Part shown: one piece after another, positions 44,040-53,387 of the stretch
Position numbering within the stretch: the first letter of the stretch is position 1
Layout of the letters: each line of letters begins with the position of its first letter
Source of the DNA: Wandonia sp964447015
GTDB lineage: Bacteria; Bacteroidota; Bacteroidia; Flavobacteriales_D; Crocinitomicaceae
Assembly (NCBI GenBank): GCA_964447015.1
Contig: CAYUQU010000002.1
Coordinates: 58,394 to 122,393, forward strand
Direction: 5' to 3'
DNA: 64,000 bases
The notes under the pieces: generated by a model
What the model saw: only the letters and a program-made list of their open reading frames with translations
What the model was told of the DNA's origin: nothing
The model's database searches: none
Program-made: the position numbers and the translations under genes

Positions 44040-45070
44040 ATTTTCAAAAGCAATTGAATCTGTTCATCAGCACCTTTATAGTTTGGGTCAATTTTCAAAA
44101 CATTCTTAAAACATTCTAAGGCTTTAACTTTATTTTTCTTTTGAGCTTGCGTCAAACCAAGATTATACCATGCATCAGCATAGTTCGGTGCCAATTCAAG
44201 AGTCTTATTGAAGAAATGTGTGGCGCTATCCAATTCTTCTTGAACAACAAGCTTTATCCAGCCTTGATTGTAATAGGCAATGAAATTGGTTGAATCATAA
44301 TCCAACATTTTGCGATATAGTTCTAATGCCCTTTCTTCTTCATTGTGATATTGTAAATAAACAGCCATCCCATACATTGCATCCACTCCCGTAGTATCTA
44401 ATTGATATGCTGTTTGATAATATTCAAATGCGATTGGATCCTCTTTAATTTCAAAAAGATTTCCCAACGCTACATATCCACTGTAAAATTTAGGGTCAAC
44501 TTCTACAGCCGTTTGATAAGATGATATCGCCAAGTCCAATTTGTTTTGCACGCGGAACATAAGTCCTTTCAACTCATAGGCATCGCGCAAGAATTTATCC
44601 CTTTTCAAGGCTTCATCTGCATATTGAAAAGCTTTTTCATAATAATCTTCAACAGCATATGTTCGCGCCATTCCTAGGTAAGCCTCTGCACTCCCTGGAT
44701 TTTGTTCAATGATGTAATTATAGTCCTTTCGAGCAGCCAAAATCTGAGTGCTTGCTAGCATATAATCCCCATGAATTTTTCGAATATCTAGATTGAGTGA
44801 GTCCAATCTAAAAGCCGTTGAAATATTTGGCAAACCTTCTTGAATTCGCCCCATTTTCATCAGTAATTTCGCTCTTTGAGATAATAAAATCGCATTATTG
44901 GGGTCTTTTTCAAGTTTTGAATCAATCTCTTTCAGCTCCGCATCTCTATCTTCAGCGATTTCAACTACTTCATTAGGGTTATCCAATTCAGAATCCGGTT
45001 TTTCGTCTGTATTACAACTTTGTAAAAAGCCGAAAAATGTAATTATTACAACAAACTTCCATTTATTCAT
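44036..45070 (-). CDS. TPR-repeat lipoprotein
   Basis: A 344-residue protein from ATG 45070. MNKWKFVVIITFFGFLQSC is a lipoprotein signal with lipobox LQSC, so it is exported and anchored at the membrane. The mature protein has about eight tetratricopeptide repeats (for example PGSAEAYLGMARTYAVEDYYEKAFQYADEAL and ADAWYNLGLTQAQKKNKVKALECFKNVLKIDPN). TPR proteins act as protein-interaction scaffolds. First gene of an operon with a membrane protein and a radical SAM protein. Confidence 0.85.
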   Translation of the reverse strand: MNKWKFVVIITFFGFLQSCNTDEKPDSELDNPNEVVEIAEDRDAELKEIDSKLEKDPNNAILLSQRAKLLMKMGRIQEGLPNISTAFRLDSLNLDIRKIHGDYMLASTQILAARKDYNYIIEQNPGSAEAYLGMARTYAVEDYYEKAFQYADEALKRDKFLRDAYELKGLMFRVQNKLDLAISSYQTAVEVDPKFYSGYVALGNLFEIKEDPIAFEYYQTAYQLDTTGVDAMYGMAVYLQYHNEEERALELYRKMLDYDSTNFIAYYNQGWIKLVVQEELDSATHFFNKTLELAPNYADAWYNLGLTQAQKKNKVKALECFKNVLKIDPNYKGADEQIQLLLKI

Positions 45071-45304
45071 AGCGCTAAAATAAGGAGAATAATAGTAAAA
45101 AAAAGACTTTGTCACAGAGATTTACTTCAATGCCAGTTTCATTTAGTGAATGGTAAATTTGATGATTTTAAACATCTTCATCAATCTATAATGTATTTAC
45201 CTCAAGAAATGATTCAAAATAAAATTTCCAGACGAAGATATTCACCAAATTAAATCGCGCCAAATTGTATAACAAATACTATATTTATCGCTTAAATATT
45301 TTTT

Positions 45305-47017
45305 GTGCAGGACATTAAAGAACAATATGATGTAGTAATCATCGGTGCAGGAGTAAGTGGACTCACTTCTGCTGCACTTTTTAGCCGTGCAGGGATGTCA
45401 GTTGCGGTACTGGAAATGGATGCCCGACCAGGTGGCTACTTAGCAGGATTTAGACGTAAAGACTATCGATTCGACTCCGCAATTCACTGGTTAAATCAGT
45501 GTGGAGAAAAAGGATTTGTTTACCGTATTTTCAGCGCAATAGGGACTGATTTTCCAAAAACAAAGGAGCAGGTGAATATTCGCCGATTTGTTACTGGAGA
45601 CATGGATTTCATGATGACCAATACGCCAGATGATTTCCGCGATGACCTAATCAAAGCTTTTCCTCACGAGAAAAAAGGACTGATGAAGTTCTTTAAAACT
45701 GCCAAAAAAATGGCTGGTGCATTCGAAGATTTCGCCACAAATTTTCGAGACATGCAAACCCGAAATATCTTTGGCAAAATATACTACGGAATTAAACTCA
45801 CAAAATTCGGTCTTACTTTCGTTCCTCATGTATTTTACGGTGGCGAAGAAGGTGTAGAAAAGGGCTTGAAAAAGTATTTCTCCGACCCAAAACTATTGAA
45901 ACTGTGGGCAGCAGAAACAGATTTACTCTCTTGCTTGATTCCCATAGCGTGGGCTTACAATAAAGACTTTCAATTCCCCCCAAAAGGTGGTGGTCAAGTT
46001 TTTCCAGAATGGCTTGAACATGTTACTACTCAATATGGAAATCAGATTTTTTATCAGACTAAAGTTGCTAAAATTGTTGATAATGGCTCCAAAGCCACAC
46101 ATATTATAGCTCATTCAAAAGGAAAAGAACTAATCTTTAAAGCGAAATATTTCGTTGCTGCTTGTGACGTGGAAACGCTTTATGAGAAAATGATGAATCC
46201 TGAACTTTCTGATAAAAAATTCTTGGCAAAGCTTCGCAAGGCAGAATTGTACAGCTCGGCAATCACATTGTCAATCGGTCTTAATTGCCCAGCAGAAGAT
46301 TTAGGATTTGGAGATGAAATGCTATTAATTGCTGAAGACAATGTTTCTAGAAAAGATCACAATGGTGGTGATCCACACAAAAGTGATTTAAGCGTCTTAG
46401 CACCTACTGTTCGAGATAAGTCTATGGCAGTTGAAGGCAAAGGGACACTTACTATTTATTCACCTGCGTATTTCGAACAGTTTGATAACTGGGGCTTGGA
46501 ATATGATGAAAATGGTAATCCTGTTCGTGGTGAAAAATACAAGCAAATCAAACAAGAATTTGCAGACATCATTTTATCGCGAGTAGAAAAAGCGCTGAAT
46601 ACAGAGATTAAATCGCATATCGAATATTTGGATATCGCTACACCTGTGACGCACTATCGCTATACGGGGAACAAGAACGGTACAATGATGGGAGCACGTC
46701 CTGGAAAAGATAACTACAAGGCAAAAATTGCACACTACAAAACTCCTTTAGAAAATGTTTACTTAAGTGGCCATTGGGCCAATCTTGGTGGCGGAGTGCC
46801 AATTGCCGTTTCCACAGCTGCAAATTCTACTTTGTTGATTCTTCAAAAGGAAAAACCCACAATTTTCAAAGCTCTAGGTGCTTTCTTTGATGGTAAAATT
46901 GAGCGAGATGAACTCAATCAAAAACCGGGAATTTTACCTTATGCGAATAATTGGGAAATGAATCCTACGCCAGCAGAGAAGAAAGCAGCACGAACGGTGA
47001 ACGAAGATCAAGATTAA
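45305..47017 (+). CDS. FAD-dependent oxidoreductase, CrtI/RetSat-like
   Basis: A 570-residue NAD(P)/FAD-binding protein of the carotenoid desaturase/isomerase and retinol saturase superfamily. The dinucleotide motif is VVIIGAGVSGLTSAALFSRAG (10-30), followed by VLEMDARPGGYLAGF; the C-terminal FAD motif is NVYLSGHWANLGGGVPIAV. Family members desaturate, isomerise or saturate polyenes; the substrate is unknown and no carotenoid gene is adjacent. The start must be GTG 45305: a stop lies 12 bases upstream, and the next ATG would cut the FAD motif. An A/T-rich TATATTTA at 45280-45287 may be the -7 element. Confidence 0.82.
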   Translation: MQDIKEQYDVVIIGAGVSGLTSAALFSRAGMSVAVLEMDARPGGYLAGFRRKDYRFDSAIHWLNQCGEKGFVYRIFSAIGTDFPKTKEQVNIRRFVTGDMDFMMTNTPDDFRDDLIKAFPHEKKGLMKFFKTAKKMAGAFEDFATNFRDMQTRNIFGKIYYGIKLTKFGLTFVPHVFYGGEEGVEKGLKKYFSDPKLLKLWAAETDLLSCLIPIAWAYNKDFQFPPKGGGQVFPEWLEHVTTQYGNQIFYQTKVAKIVDNGSKATHIIAHSKGKELIFKAKYFVAACDVETLYEKMMNPELSDKKFLAKLRKAELYSSAITLSIGLNCPAEDLGFGDEMLLIAEDNVSRKDHNGGDPHKSDLSVLAPTVRDKSMAVEGKGTLTIYSPAYFEQFDNWGLEYDENGNPVRGEKYKQIKQEFADIILSRVEKALNTEIKSHIEYLDIATPVTHYRYTGNKNGTMMGARPGKDNYKAKIAHYKTPLENVYLSGHWANLGGGVPIAVSTAANSTLLILQKEKPTIFKALGAFFDGKIERDELNQKPGILPYANNWEMNPTPAEKKAARTVNEDQD

Positions 47018-47035
47018 AGAAAAACTTTGTATTAA

Positions 47036-48550
47036 TTATTCAGTCTGCAAACTCACTACTCGGTTTTGCTTAAGGCGCTCTCCTAAGAAATAAATCGAAC
47101 CATCTCTTGTTTGCCCAGCCATTGAAGGGCGGAAATTCATTTTAAAATCTGAGTCGTAGAGCATGCTTTTTTGAATGACTCCTAGATCCGATATTAAAAC
47201 GTGAACTCCATAATTCTTCCGATAGTTAGTCATTCCTTTCACATTACTAGAATTGCTTACTGATAACTCCATGTTGCGCTCTGTATCATTGTAAAAAATA
47301 TGCACCCTGTTTTTACTTTGGGCGACAAAAACAGATGAAAATACACCATAGTCATTATTCGTTACCTGGTACTTAGGAATTAAAAAATGCTGAATTACAT
47401 CACCGTTATCGTCGAATAAAGTCACAACGACCTCATGATAATGATACATATCGCTGTACGATGTTAAATCTGTACGCGCATCATATCTTGGGCTAACTTC
47501 TTTATAATGTCGTTCACCAACTAATACCATTTTACCTGACTCAAATTGAATCAGACTTAGTGCAAGTAAATTACTCAACTGTAAATCATTTGAATTTTGT
47601 CCAGTCAACTCATTCGTATTGATTTTTTGAAGCTGTGCATTGGTTATTTCGTAATCGCTGTTCAACAAAAGATTAAATACGCCATTTACATCTTGATTAT
47701 TTTCATTCGAATAATAACCGCACACCACTATTTTATTATCGTTTGCAAAAAGCTTTAGACTTCTAATCCATTTGTCTTTTAGCTTCAATTCAATTTCATT
47801 CAGTTTCCCTGTTTCGTGATTATATCCTATCACATGATATTTGTTATTCTCCTTAACTTGATTTGGCAAATCAACAGGAATTCCAACAATTTGCCTTGCC
47901 AACAACACGAACTTTTCATTGCCATCAAAATAAAACTGCTCGATATGCATATTTTTATCCTTGTAGGGCAATTCGAAGTTACTATGCCAATTTTGCTCTA
48001 GCGAAAAGTCGAATTTCTTTACTTTTATTTTTTGATTGTGGAAACTTTCAAAAGGCAAAGGCTGAATTACCAATAGGTTTGCCTCACTGCTATCTATAAC
48101 AAGATGAAATTCTGTGTGAACAGGCTTTACAGTCTGTAGCGTGTCTAATAGGATAATTTGCCCCAACTCCCCGTTGAGTGCAACGCCGTGAGCAACTAGC
48201 AGGCGTGTTTTATCAATCTTATTATTTGCAATAGAAACGAGAAATACAGCATCATTTAGCGTGAGAATCTCTACAGGTTCAAAAGCCAAGATCTCGTTGT
48301 CTTGGGGTGTGATATCTAAAGAAACAATTCGATCTAAAGTAGCCGCGTCAAATAATGCCAAATAAATTGATTTCAACTTTCGCATACCAAATTCAGATTC
48401 AACACCGAACACATGTGTCTCGTTTGCGCCAAAAAAACCTTGAAATTGAACTCTAGAATTTGGATTGTACGGTTTTCCTATTTTCACAGAATTGGATTCT
48501 TGAGCCATCCCAAAAAAGCAAAAGAGTATGAAAATAGCTACCAACCTCAT
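47036..48550 (-). CDS. Secreted protein of unknown function
   Basis: A 504-residue protein with signal peptide MRLVAIFILFCFFGMAQE. The mature part is a long series of short beta strands with repeated patterns of the type NxxxVxxxxYxxN, suggesting a beta-propeller, but I recognise no named family. It has no C-terminal T9SS sorting domain or lipobox, so it is probably periplasmic. It begins 2 bases after the rlmN stop and is surely co-transcribed with it; the functional link is unknown. Confidence 0.75.
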   Translation of the reverse strand: MRLVAIFILFCFFGMAQESNSVKIGKPYNPNSRVQFQGFFGANETHVFGVESEFGMRKLKSIYLALFDAATLDRIVSLDITPQDNEILAFEPVEILTLNDAVFLVSIANNKIDKTRLLVAHGVALNGELGQIILLDTLQTVKPVHTEFHLVIDSSEANLLVIQPLPFESFHNQKIKVKKFDFSLEQNWHSNFELPYKDKNMHIEQFYFDGNEKFVLLARQIVGIPVDLPNQVKENNKYHVIGYNHETGKLNEIELKLKDKWIRSLKLFANDNKIVVCGYYSNENNQDVNGVFNLLLNSDYEITNAQLQKINTNELTGQNSNDLQLSNLLALSLIQFESGKMVLVGERHYKEVSPRYDARTDLTSYSDMYHYHEVVVTLFDDNGDVIQHFLIPKYQVTNNDYGVFSSVFVAQSKNRVHIFYNDTERNMELSVSNSSNVKGMTNYRKNYGVHVLISDLGVIQKSMLYDSDFKMNFRPSMAGQTRDGSIYFLGERLKQNRVVSLQTE

Positions 48551-48552
48551 TG

Positions 48553-49638
48553 CTAAGCTGGTTTTAGAATTCGGTTTTCCGCATTTGCAACCTTATTCTT
48601 ATTTGCCAATTGACCACACGCCGCATCAATATCTTTCCCCCTACTTCGTCGAATGTTGACTATGATATTGCGCTCCTCCAAAAAGGCAGCGAAGCGATCT
48701 ACTTTCTCAGTATCTGCTTGCTGAAATTCACCGTCATCAATAGGATTATACTCGATAATGTTTACTTTACAAGGTACGTGTTTACAGAATTTTGCTAACT
48801 GCGCCGCATCCTCAATTCCGTCGTTAAAGTCTTTGAAAATGATGTATTCATAAGTCACACGCGTTCCTGTTTTCTCATGGAAGTAAACCAATGCTTCGGC
48901 GAGTGCCTCAAGGTTGTTGGTTTCATTAATTTCCATAATGGCGTTGCGCTTTTCATCATCCGCTGCGTGGAGCGAAAGTGCAAGGTTAAATTTAACCTCA
49001 TCATCACCGAGTTTCTTAATCATCTTGGCAATTCCCGCAGTTGACACAGTAATTCGCCTAGGCGACATTCCTAGTCCATCCTCAGACGTAATCAACTCAA
49101 CTGAGCGAAGTACATTTTTGTAATTCAAGAGAGGTTCGCCCATTCCCATGTACACAATATTGCTCAACGAAAGTCCGTAACGTTCTTCAGCTTGATTTTT
49201 CAGATAAACCACCTGATCCACAATTTCGCCTGCAGTTAAGTTTCGCAAGAGTTTCAATCGACCAGTCGCACAAAACTTACACGCCAAGCTGCACCCCACT
49301 TGGGATGAAATACATGCGGTGGTTCGAGATGTGGTCGGAATCAAAACACCCTCCATTACCTGATTAGTATCGGCAATTGAAAAAGCGCATTTTATCGTTT
49401 TGTCATTACTGATTTGTTGGTCATCAAGTGTAATTGCGTCGATAAAGAAATTTGATGTCAATTTTTCTCGCAACTCTTTTGAAAGATTGGTCATCTCCTC
49501 AAATGTATGCGCATTCTTCTTCCACAACCACTCGTAAACCTGCTTGGCACGAAACTTCTTTTCACCCAACGATTCAAGTGAATTGATTAACTCAGTGAGT
49601 TCCAGATTTCGAATATTTTGTTTTTCGGAAGAAGACAT
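48553..49638 (-). CDS. rlmN: 23S rRNA (adenine2503-C2)-methyltransferase RlmN
   Basis: A 361-residue radical SAM enzyme that methylates A2503 of 23S rRNA and A37 of some tRNAs. The cluster motif is CSLACKFC, Cys116, Cys120 and Cys123. NIVYMGMGEPLLNY, GLGMSPRRITVSTAG and LSLHAADDEKRN are conserved. The second catalytic cysteine is in AACGQLA near the C-terminus. A TAACTTTG element lies 5 bases upstream of the ATG. Confidence 0.96.
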   Translation of the reverse strand: MSSSEKQNIRNLELTELINSLESLGEKKFRAKQVYEWLWKKNAHTFEEMTNLSKELREKLTSNFFIDAITLDDQQISNDKTIKCAFSIADTNQVMEGVLIPTTSRTTACISSQVGCSLACKFCATGRLKLLRNLTAGEIVDQVVYLKNQAEERYGLSLSNIVYMGMGEPLLNYKNVLRSVELITSEDGLGMSPRRITVSTAGIAKMIKKLGDDEVKFNLALSLHAADDEKRNAIMEINETNNLEALAEALVYFHEKTGTRVTYEYIIFKDFNDGIEDAAQLAKFCKHVPCKVNIIEYNPIDDGEFQQADTEKVDRFAAFLEERNIIVNIRRSRGKDIDAACGQLANKNKVANAENRILKPA

Positions 49639-49642
49639 GATG

Positions 49643-49650
49643 CAAAGTTA
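49643..49650 (-). promoter_or_regulatory. -7 element of rlmN
   Basis: The minus strand reads TAACTTTG, an exact TAnnTTTG match, 5 to 12 bases before the ATG, which suggests a very short leader. Confidence 0.45.
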
Positions 49651-49740
49651 CGATGAAAAATGTACATTTTGAGAGTATGGGGTAGATTTGTCAGGAATGT
49701 GTAAAGCGCAGAAGTATAAATTGTACTTACTGTTTTAACA

Positions 49741-51609
49741 CTACAACCCCTTAAACTCTTCCCAAAGTGCCTTCACAAACTTGCGACACTGAGTGAGTTT
49801 AATCTCATGCAAACTATCTGGAAAGGTGTTCACGACAAAACGCTCAGCTTCCATGTGGTAGAAAAAATCGCCGTCGGGGTCTTTCCATCCGTATCCGAGC
49901 GAACTTGAGTACAGTGCAAATTCTTTGAAGTCCGGACTCATCAAGTCTCTACTCCACGGATAATCTGAAGTAGGAATTTGCATTTGATGTAAAAGTGTCG
50001 CAGCTAAATCAGACTGAGAAGAAATGCGGCTTTGCTCTGATCCTTTGTATTCATCTTTAATCATCGGCCCCCAGAACAAAAGTGGAATTCTGAAATAAGG
50101 TTCTGCAATTGCATTTTGATTGAGTGGTGTTGTTCTTCCATGATCAGCGACCAAAATAAACAAGGTATTCTCAAACCACGGTTGTTTTTTACATTCTTCT
50201 AAAAACTGATGTAAAGCATCGTCTGCATACCGGATGCTATTCATGATTCCTGCCTCGTCGCCTTTCCAAAAATTTTTCCATTTGTCAGGAATGTCATAAG
50301 GAGAATGCGTGCTACCTGTGAAGGCAATTTGCATAAACGGTTTAGGCGAATTTTGGATATTCTCCATGAATTTAATGTACAAATCATGGTCGTACACGTT
50401 CAGCACACCGCGTGTTAAATCTGAGTCAAAGTCTTTCTCGTCCTGAACTTGATCAAACTGATGATCTAGAAAATAACCTCCAATATTTCCGTACTTTAAA
50501 TCTCCACCGAAAAGATAAGAAGAATAATACCCTTCCTCTTTTAGTGTTTGGTTCAACGATTTTAATTTTCGACTTTTATCAGGATGCATTGTGAGTGAAA
50601 CTTGAGGTAAAGCCGGATATCCCCCAAAAAGAGCCGCATTCCCAATTTCTGAAGTTCCTGCTGCCGCATAAAAACGATTAAAGTACAAGCCCTCTTTAAT
50701 CAACTGATCAAAATGTGGTGTGGAACCTTTGTGAAGGCCTGTATGACTAATGGCATCTGCTGCCCAGCTTTCAAGCACCACAATGACGATATTTGGGCGA
50801 GAATTTTTCAAGAATATGTTATCATGCTCCTTTTTGTACGTCACCATATTCTGAGCAAATTCGATTGCTTCTTCAGGATCTGTTTGAGCTAAATACTTGT
50901 CTAAATCAACTTTTCCGTAAAGCAGAAGACTGTGTAAAAAGAAGTATGTTGAATTTACTGAAACATCATTTAGTGTGGTGTTTTGAGAATACATGGCTGA
51001 GTTAATTCCAATCGGAATAGGTTGCCATCCACCTCTCGCTCCCAAAAACGAAAGTCCGCCTAACACAGCGAAAAAGCTAAGATGAATTACTCCATGTTTC
51101 AATAGTGAAGCAGCATTATTCTTCTCAAACTTAAACAACTTTTTAAGCAGCCAAACCCCTATACTTATTTCAATTGTCAAGTAGATGAAAAAGAAAATAT
51201 AATTCCCAAATGTTGCAGATCGAAAAACCTCATCTGGATTTACCAAATGGTTAAAAACTCGCACAGTAAGCTTGTGTGTCCATTCTGCATATACATTAAT
51301 CTCACCACAGTGAATCAATGAAAAAATCACCAGCAAAAAGACTTGCTGAAAGCGGATAAGATTCCAAGCCCATTTCTGCAATTTTCCAGCACTGAGCTTA
51401 TAAAACAACCAGAAAGGCAAAGTCACCATTGAAATGTAGCCTATCATCGCCAAGTCCAAACGAAATGAATGGAAAAACAGCTGAAAATACTCCCCCACGC
51501 CATCATTAAAAACAATTCCACTATAATGAATTGAAAAAATGATCCGCTGAATCGTAAAGACCAACCACCAAAAAAGAATAAATTTTGCTATTTGCTTAGC
51601 TTCGCCCAA
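49741..51609 (-). CDS. LTA synthase-family membrane phosphotransferase
   Basis: A 622-residue protein with five N-terminal helices (residues 8-205) and a C-terminal extracytoplasmic alkaline-phosphatase/sulfatase domain (about 270-600). RPNIVIVVLESWAADA holds the metal-binding Glu, AAAGTSEIGNAALFGG the probable Thr nucleophile, FTGSTHSPYD and FILVADHGRTTP the remaining metal ligands. Relatives include LtaS, OpgB and phosphoglycerol or phosphoethanolamine transferases of Gram-negatives. The substrate is unknown. The start appears to be TTG 51609, since an in-frame stop lies directly upstream and the nearby ATG at 51613 is out of frame. Confidence 0.85.
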   Translation of the reverse strand: MGEAKQIAKFILFWWLVFTIQRIIFSIHYSGIVFNDGVGEYFQLFFHSFRLDLAMIGYISMVTLPFWLFYKLSAGKLQKWAWNLIRFQQVFLLVIFSLIHCGEINVYAEWTHKLTVRVFNHLVNPDEVFRSATFGNYIFFFIYLTIEISIGVWLLKKLFKFEKNNAASLLKHGVIHLSFFAVLGGLSFLGARGGWQPIPIGINSAMYSQNTTLNDVSVNSTYFFLHSLLLYGKVDLDKYLAQTDPEEAIEFAQNMVTYKKEHDNIFLKNSRPNIVIVVLESWAADAISHTGLHKGSTPHFDQLIKEGLYFNRFYAAAGTSEIGNAALFGGYPALPQVSLTMHPDKSRKLKSLNQTLKEEGYYSSYLFGGDLKYGNIGGYFLDHQFDQVQDEKDFDSDLTRGVLNVYDHDLYIKFMENIQNSPKPFMQIAFTGSTHSPYDIPDKWKNFWKGDEAGIMNSIRYADDALHQFLEECKKQPWFENTLFILVADHGRTTPLNQNAIAEPYFRIPLLFWGPMIKDEYKGSEQSRISSQSDLAATLLHQMQIPTSDYPWSRDLMSPDFKEFALYSSSLGYGWKDPDGDFFYHMEAERFVVNTFPDSLHEIKLTQCRKFVKALWEEFKGL

Positions 51610-51627
51610 TCATAGAGTATTTGGATG

Positions 51628-51635
51628 CAAAGTTA
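51628..51635 (-). promoter_or_regulatory. -7 element of the LTA synthase-like gene
   Basis: The minus strand reads TAACTTTG, an exact consensus match, 18 bases before the TTG start. The remainder of the gap 51610-51805 holds no convincing gene. Confidence 0.4.
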
Positions 51636-51805
51636 ACACTTAATTAATAAATAGCATTGGGTCTGTTAATGTATCAGGAATTGGGAAGAATCAAGACAAA
51701 AGTAGCTGATAAACTTCGTTGTATTCTAATTCAGGAATGTTTCTACACCAAATGAAGCAACGATTTTCTTGGGTATAATTGTTACGCCATTTTGATTAGT
51801 AAATG

Positions 51806-52330
51806 TTATCTTTCTTTTTTTATCAGTATTTCATTCACCTCATTGTCGTAAGCCATGATCAGATGTCGATTCCAGTTTAAGTGCTCATCGCATGTAAACT
51901 CAAGCACATCATCATTCCATTCTTTAAATTCAATCATATCCATTTCAATAGGACTATTGATTGTCTCTTTATTTTCGAGGTCCGATGTTATTCTTTCAAC
52001 ATTGTAATAGTCAGCAATAATAAAGCTACCATCAGGGGCGGTTGTTAAATTGTGATATTGTGGTTGGTCTTCTAAGTTTAGAATATCTCCGGTTTTCAAA
52101 TCAATCTCGAACAGATAATCCGAAGTGAGTACAAGTCCTTTTCCGTAAACATTCGAAATTGAGACTTTACGAGGTGTTCCCCTAAACTGACCGCACCATT
52201 CACTTGCACCATCCTCCCTAAATTTAATCCAAGTCCAATTTTGAGAATTCCAAGGGCTTTCATTATCATAGATACGTTCCTCGAATTCTCCCGAGTATGG
52301 TTGATTTATTATTTCTGCTGCAATTATCAC
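51806..52330 (-). CDS. Hypothetical protein with uncertain or eroded 5' end
   Basis: A reading frame of 174 codons from a GTG at 52330. The frame stays open upstream for more than 15 codons without an ATG (IDFFIYSQVIIAAEI), into a repeat-rich segment, so the true start may be lost or use another codon. The sequence is acidic and beta-rich, with patterns like KGLVLTSDYLFEIDLKTGDIL and APDGSFIIADYYNVERI that recall WD/YWTD-type propeller blades. No family is recognised and no neighbours are closely linked. It may be a degraded remnant. Confidence 0.5.
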   Translation of the reverse strand: MIIAAEIINQPYSGEFEERIYDNESPWNSQNWTWIKFREDGASEWCGQFRGTPRKVSISNVYGKGLVLTSDYLFEIDLKTGDILNLEDQPQYHNLTTAPDGSFIIADYYNVERITSDLENKETINSPIEMDMIEFKEWNDDVLEFTCDEHLNWNRHLIMAYDNEVNEILIKKER

Positions 52331-52351
52331 TTGGGAATAAATAAAAAAATC

Positions 52352-52438
52352 AATTCGTGTAAATCCACTAAATCTGTGTAATCCGTGTTCTATTCACTAC
52401 GCCTTATTTTGCACGTAGTGAATAAAACTAGATTGCAT
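52352..52438. repeat. Direct-repeat-like and palindromic intergenic element
   Basis: Two linked structures. First, a set of similar short words (TTCGTGTAAATC, ATCTGTGTAATC, ATCCGTG) at about 52353-52387. Second, a 15-base inverted repeat with one mismatch, GTTCTATTCACTACG (52387-52401) and CGTAGTGAATAAAAC (52424-52438), spaced by 22 bases. The right arm ends one base before the DUF2911 gene stop, so the palindrome could also end that transcript. Confidence 0.5.
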
Positions 52439-52439
52439 A

Positions 52440-53282
52440 TTATTTCCAGCCTTCCATTTCAGACTCTATCATTCCTTTGTATCCAAAGCTACCACCATCT
52501 TTAGAAGCTTCTTCGCCCATTTGAATGGCTTTCTTAGCTGCTTCTTTTGCTTTTGTTGTTTCTCCTTTTGCAGCCAAAAGACGCGCTTCGATTAAATAAT
52601 TAAACCAAGATTCTTTGATTTCATTTGCTTTGCGTATAAAACCAAGACCTTCATCTAAGCGCAATTTTGAGTCTGAACAATAGCGTGCTGCATTTCGCAG
52701 AACCATTGCATCCTCAGGTGAGTTTTTAATTGCTTCCTGAATTTCAGCCCACGCTTTTGTATCTACATCAACTTGAATTGGAAGTACCACTTTTGTTTTC
52801 TCCCATTGCAATACTAAATTTCCTTTGTCCCAAACAACTTCATCAAAATAGAACATCATGTTTTCTGTAAATTGTGCTGTCTCTGGAGTCACTTTTACAA
52901 TAAGTACATTGTCTTTTTCATCATAATCATTTGTTCCCCATGACTCTGTATTTGACGAAAAGATAATCTGCCAACTGTTTTCTCCAGGAATTGTAAGAAT
53001 TGAATATTTTCCTGCTTTCACATCAATATCCGCGATTTTAATATCGTCTTCAAATTCAATAGTTGCACGTTCGTTAGCACCCGTTCTCCACAATTCGTTA
53101 AAAGGAACGACTTCACCAAATATTCTGCGGTTTTTCACTCCAGGACGGCTGTAAGATACTTCTATTTCCGTCATCCCAATTACTTGTTCTACTTCAGCCA
53201 AAGGACTTGTTCTAGGTAATTTCTGTCCAAAACTTGTTCCTGCCAACATGAGTGCCAAGGCACCGACTACTATTCTTTTCAT
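52440..53282 (-). CDS. DUF2911 domain protein with TPR-like tail, exported
   Basis: A 280-residue exported protein: signal peptide MKRIVVGALALMLAGTSFGQ, then the DUF2911 domain (about 25-180) with its signature YSRPGVKNRRIFGEVVPFNELWRTGANERATIEF. The C-terminal ~100 residues resemble two TPR-type helical hairpins (SPEDAMVLRNAARYC, EARLLAAKGETTKAKEAAKKAI). DUF2911 proteins are common in Bacteroidota and their function is not established. It is monocistronic. Confidence 0.88.
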   Translation of the reverse strand: MKRIVVGALALMLAGTSFGQKLPRTSPLAEVEQVIGMTEIEVSYSRPGVKNRRIFGEVVPFNELWRTGANERATIEFEDDIKIADIDVKAGKYSILTIPGENSWQIIFSSNTESWGTNDYDEKDNVLIVKVTPETAQFTENMMFYFDEVVWDKGNLVLQWEKTKVVLPIQVDVDTKAWAEIQEAIKNSPEDAMVLRNAARYCSDSKLRLDEGLGFIRKANEIKESWFNYLIEARLLAAKGETTKAKEAAKKAIQMGEEASKDGGSFGYKGMIESEMEGWK

Positions 53283-53387
53283 TGTGTTTATTTTATAATT
53301 AACATCATTCGAACACTAATGTTCATTGGTTACGAATATAGGCATTAAAAGTTGTTTGAGAGAACGGAATCGAGAACAAACCAATCC

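Noticed and set aside
51687..51790. Short minus-strand frame reading NNYTQENRCFIWCRNIPELE, protein-like in composition
   Set aside because: About 34 codons without a start codon; could be a gene remnant but too short to support.
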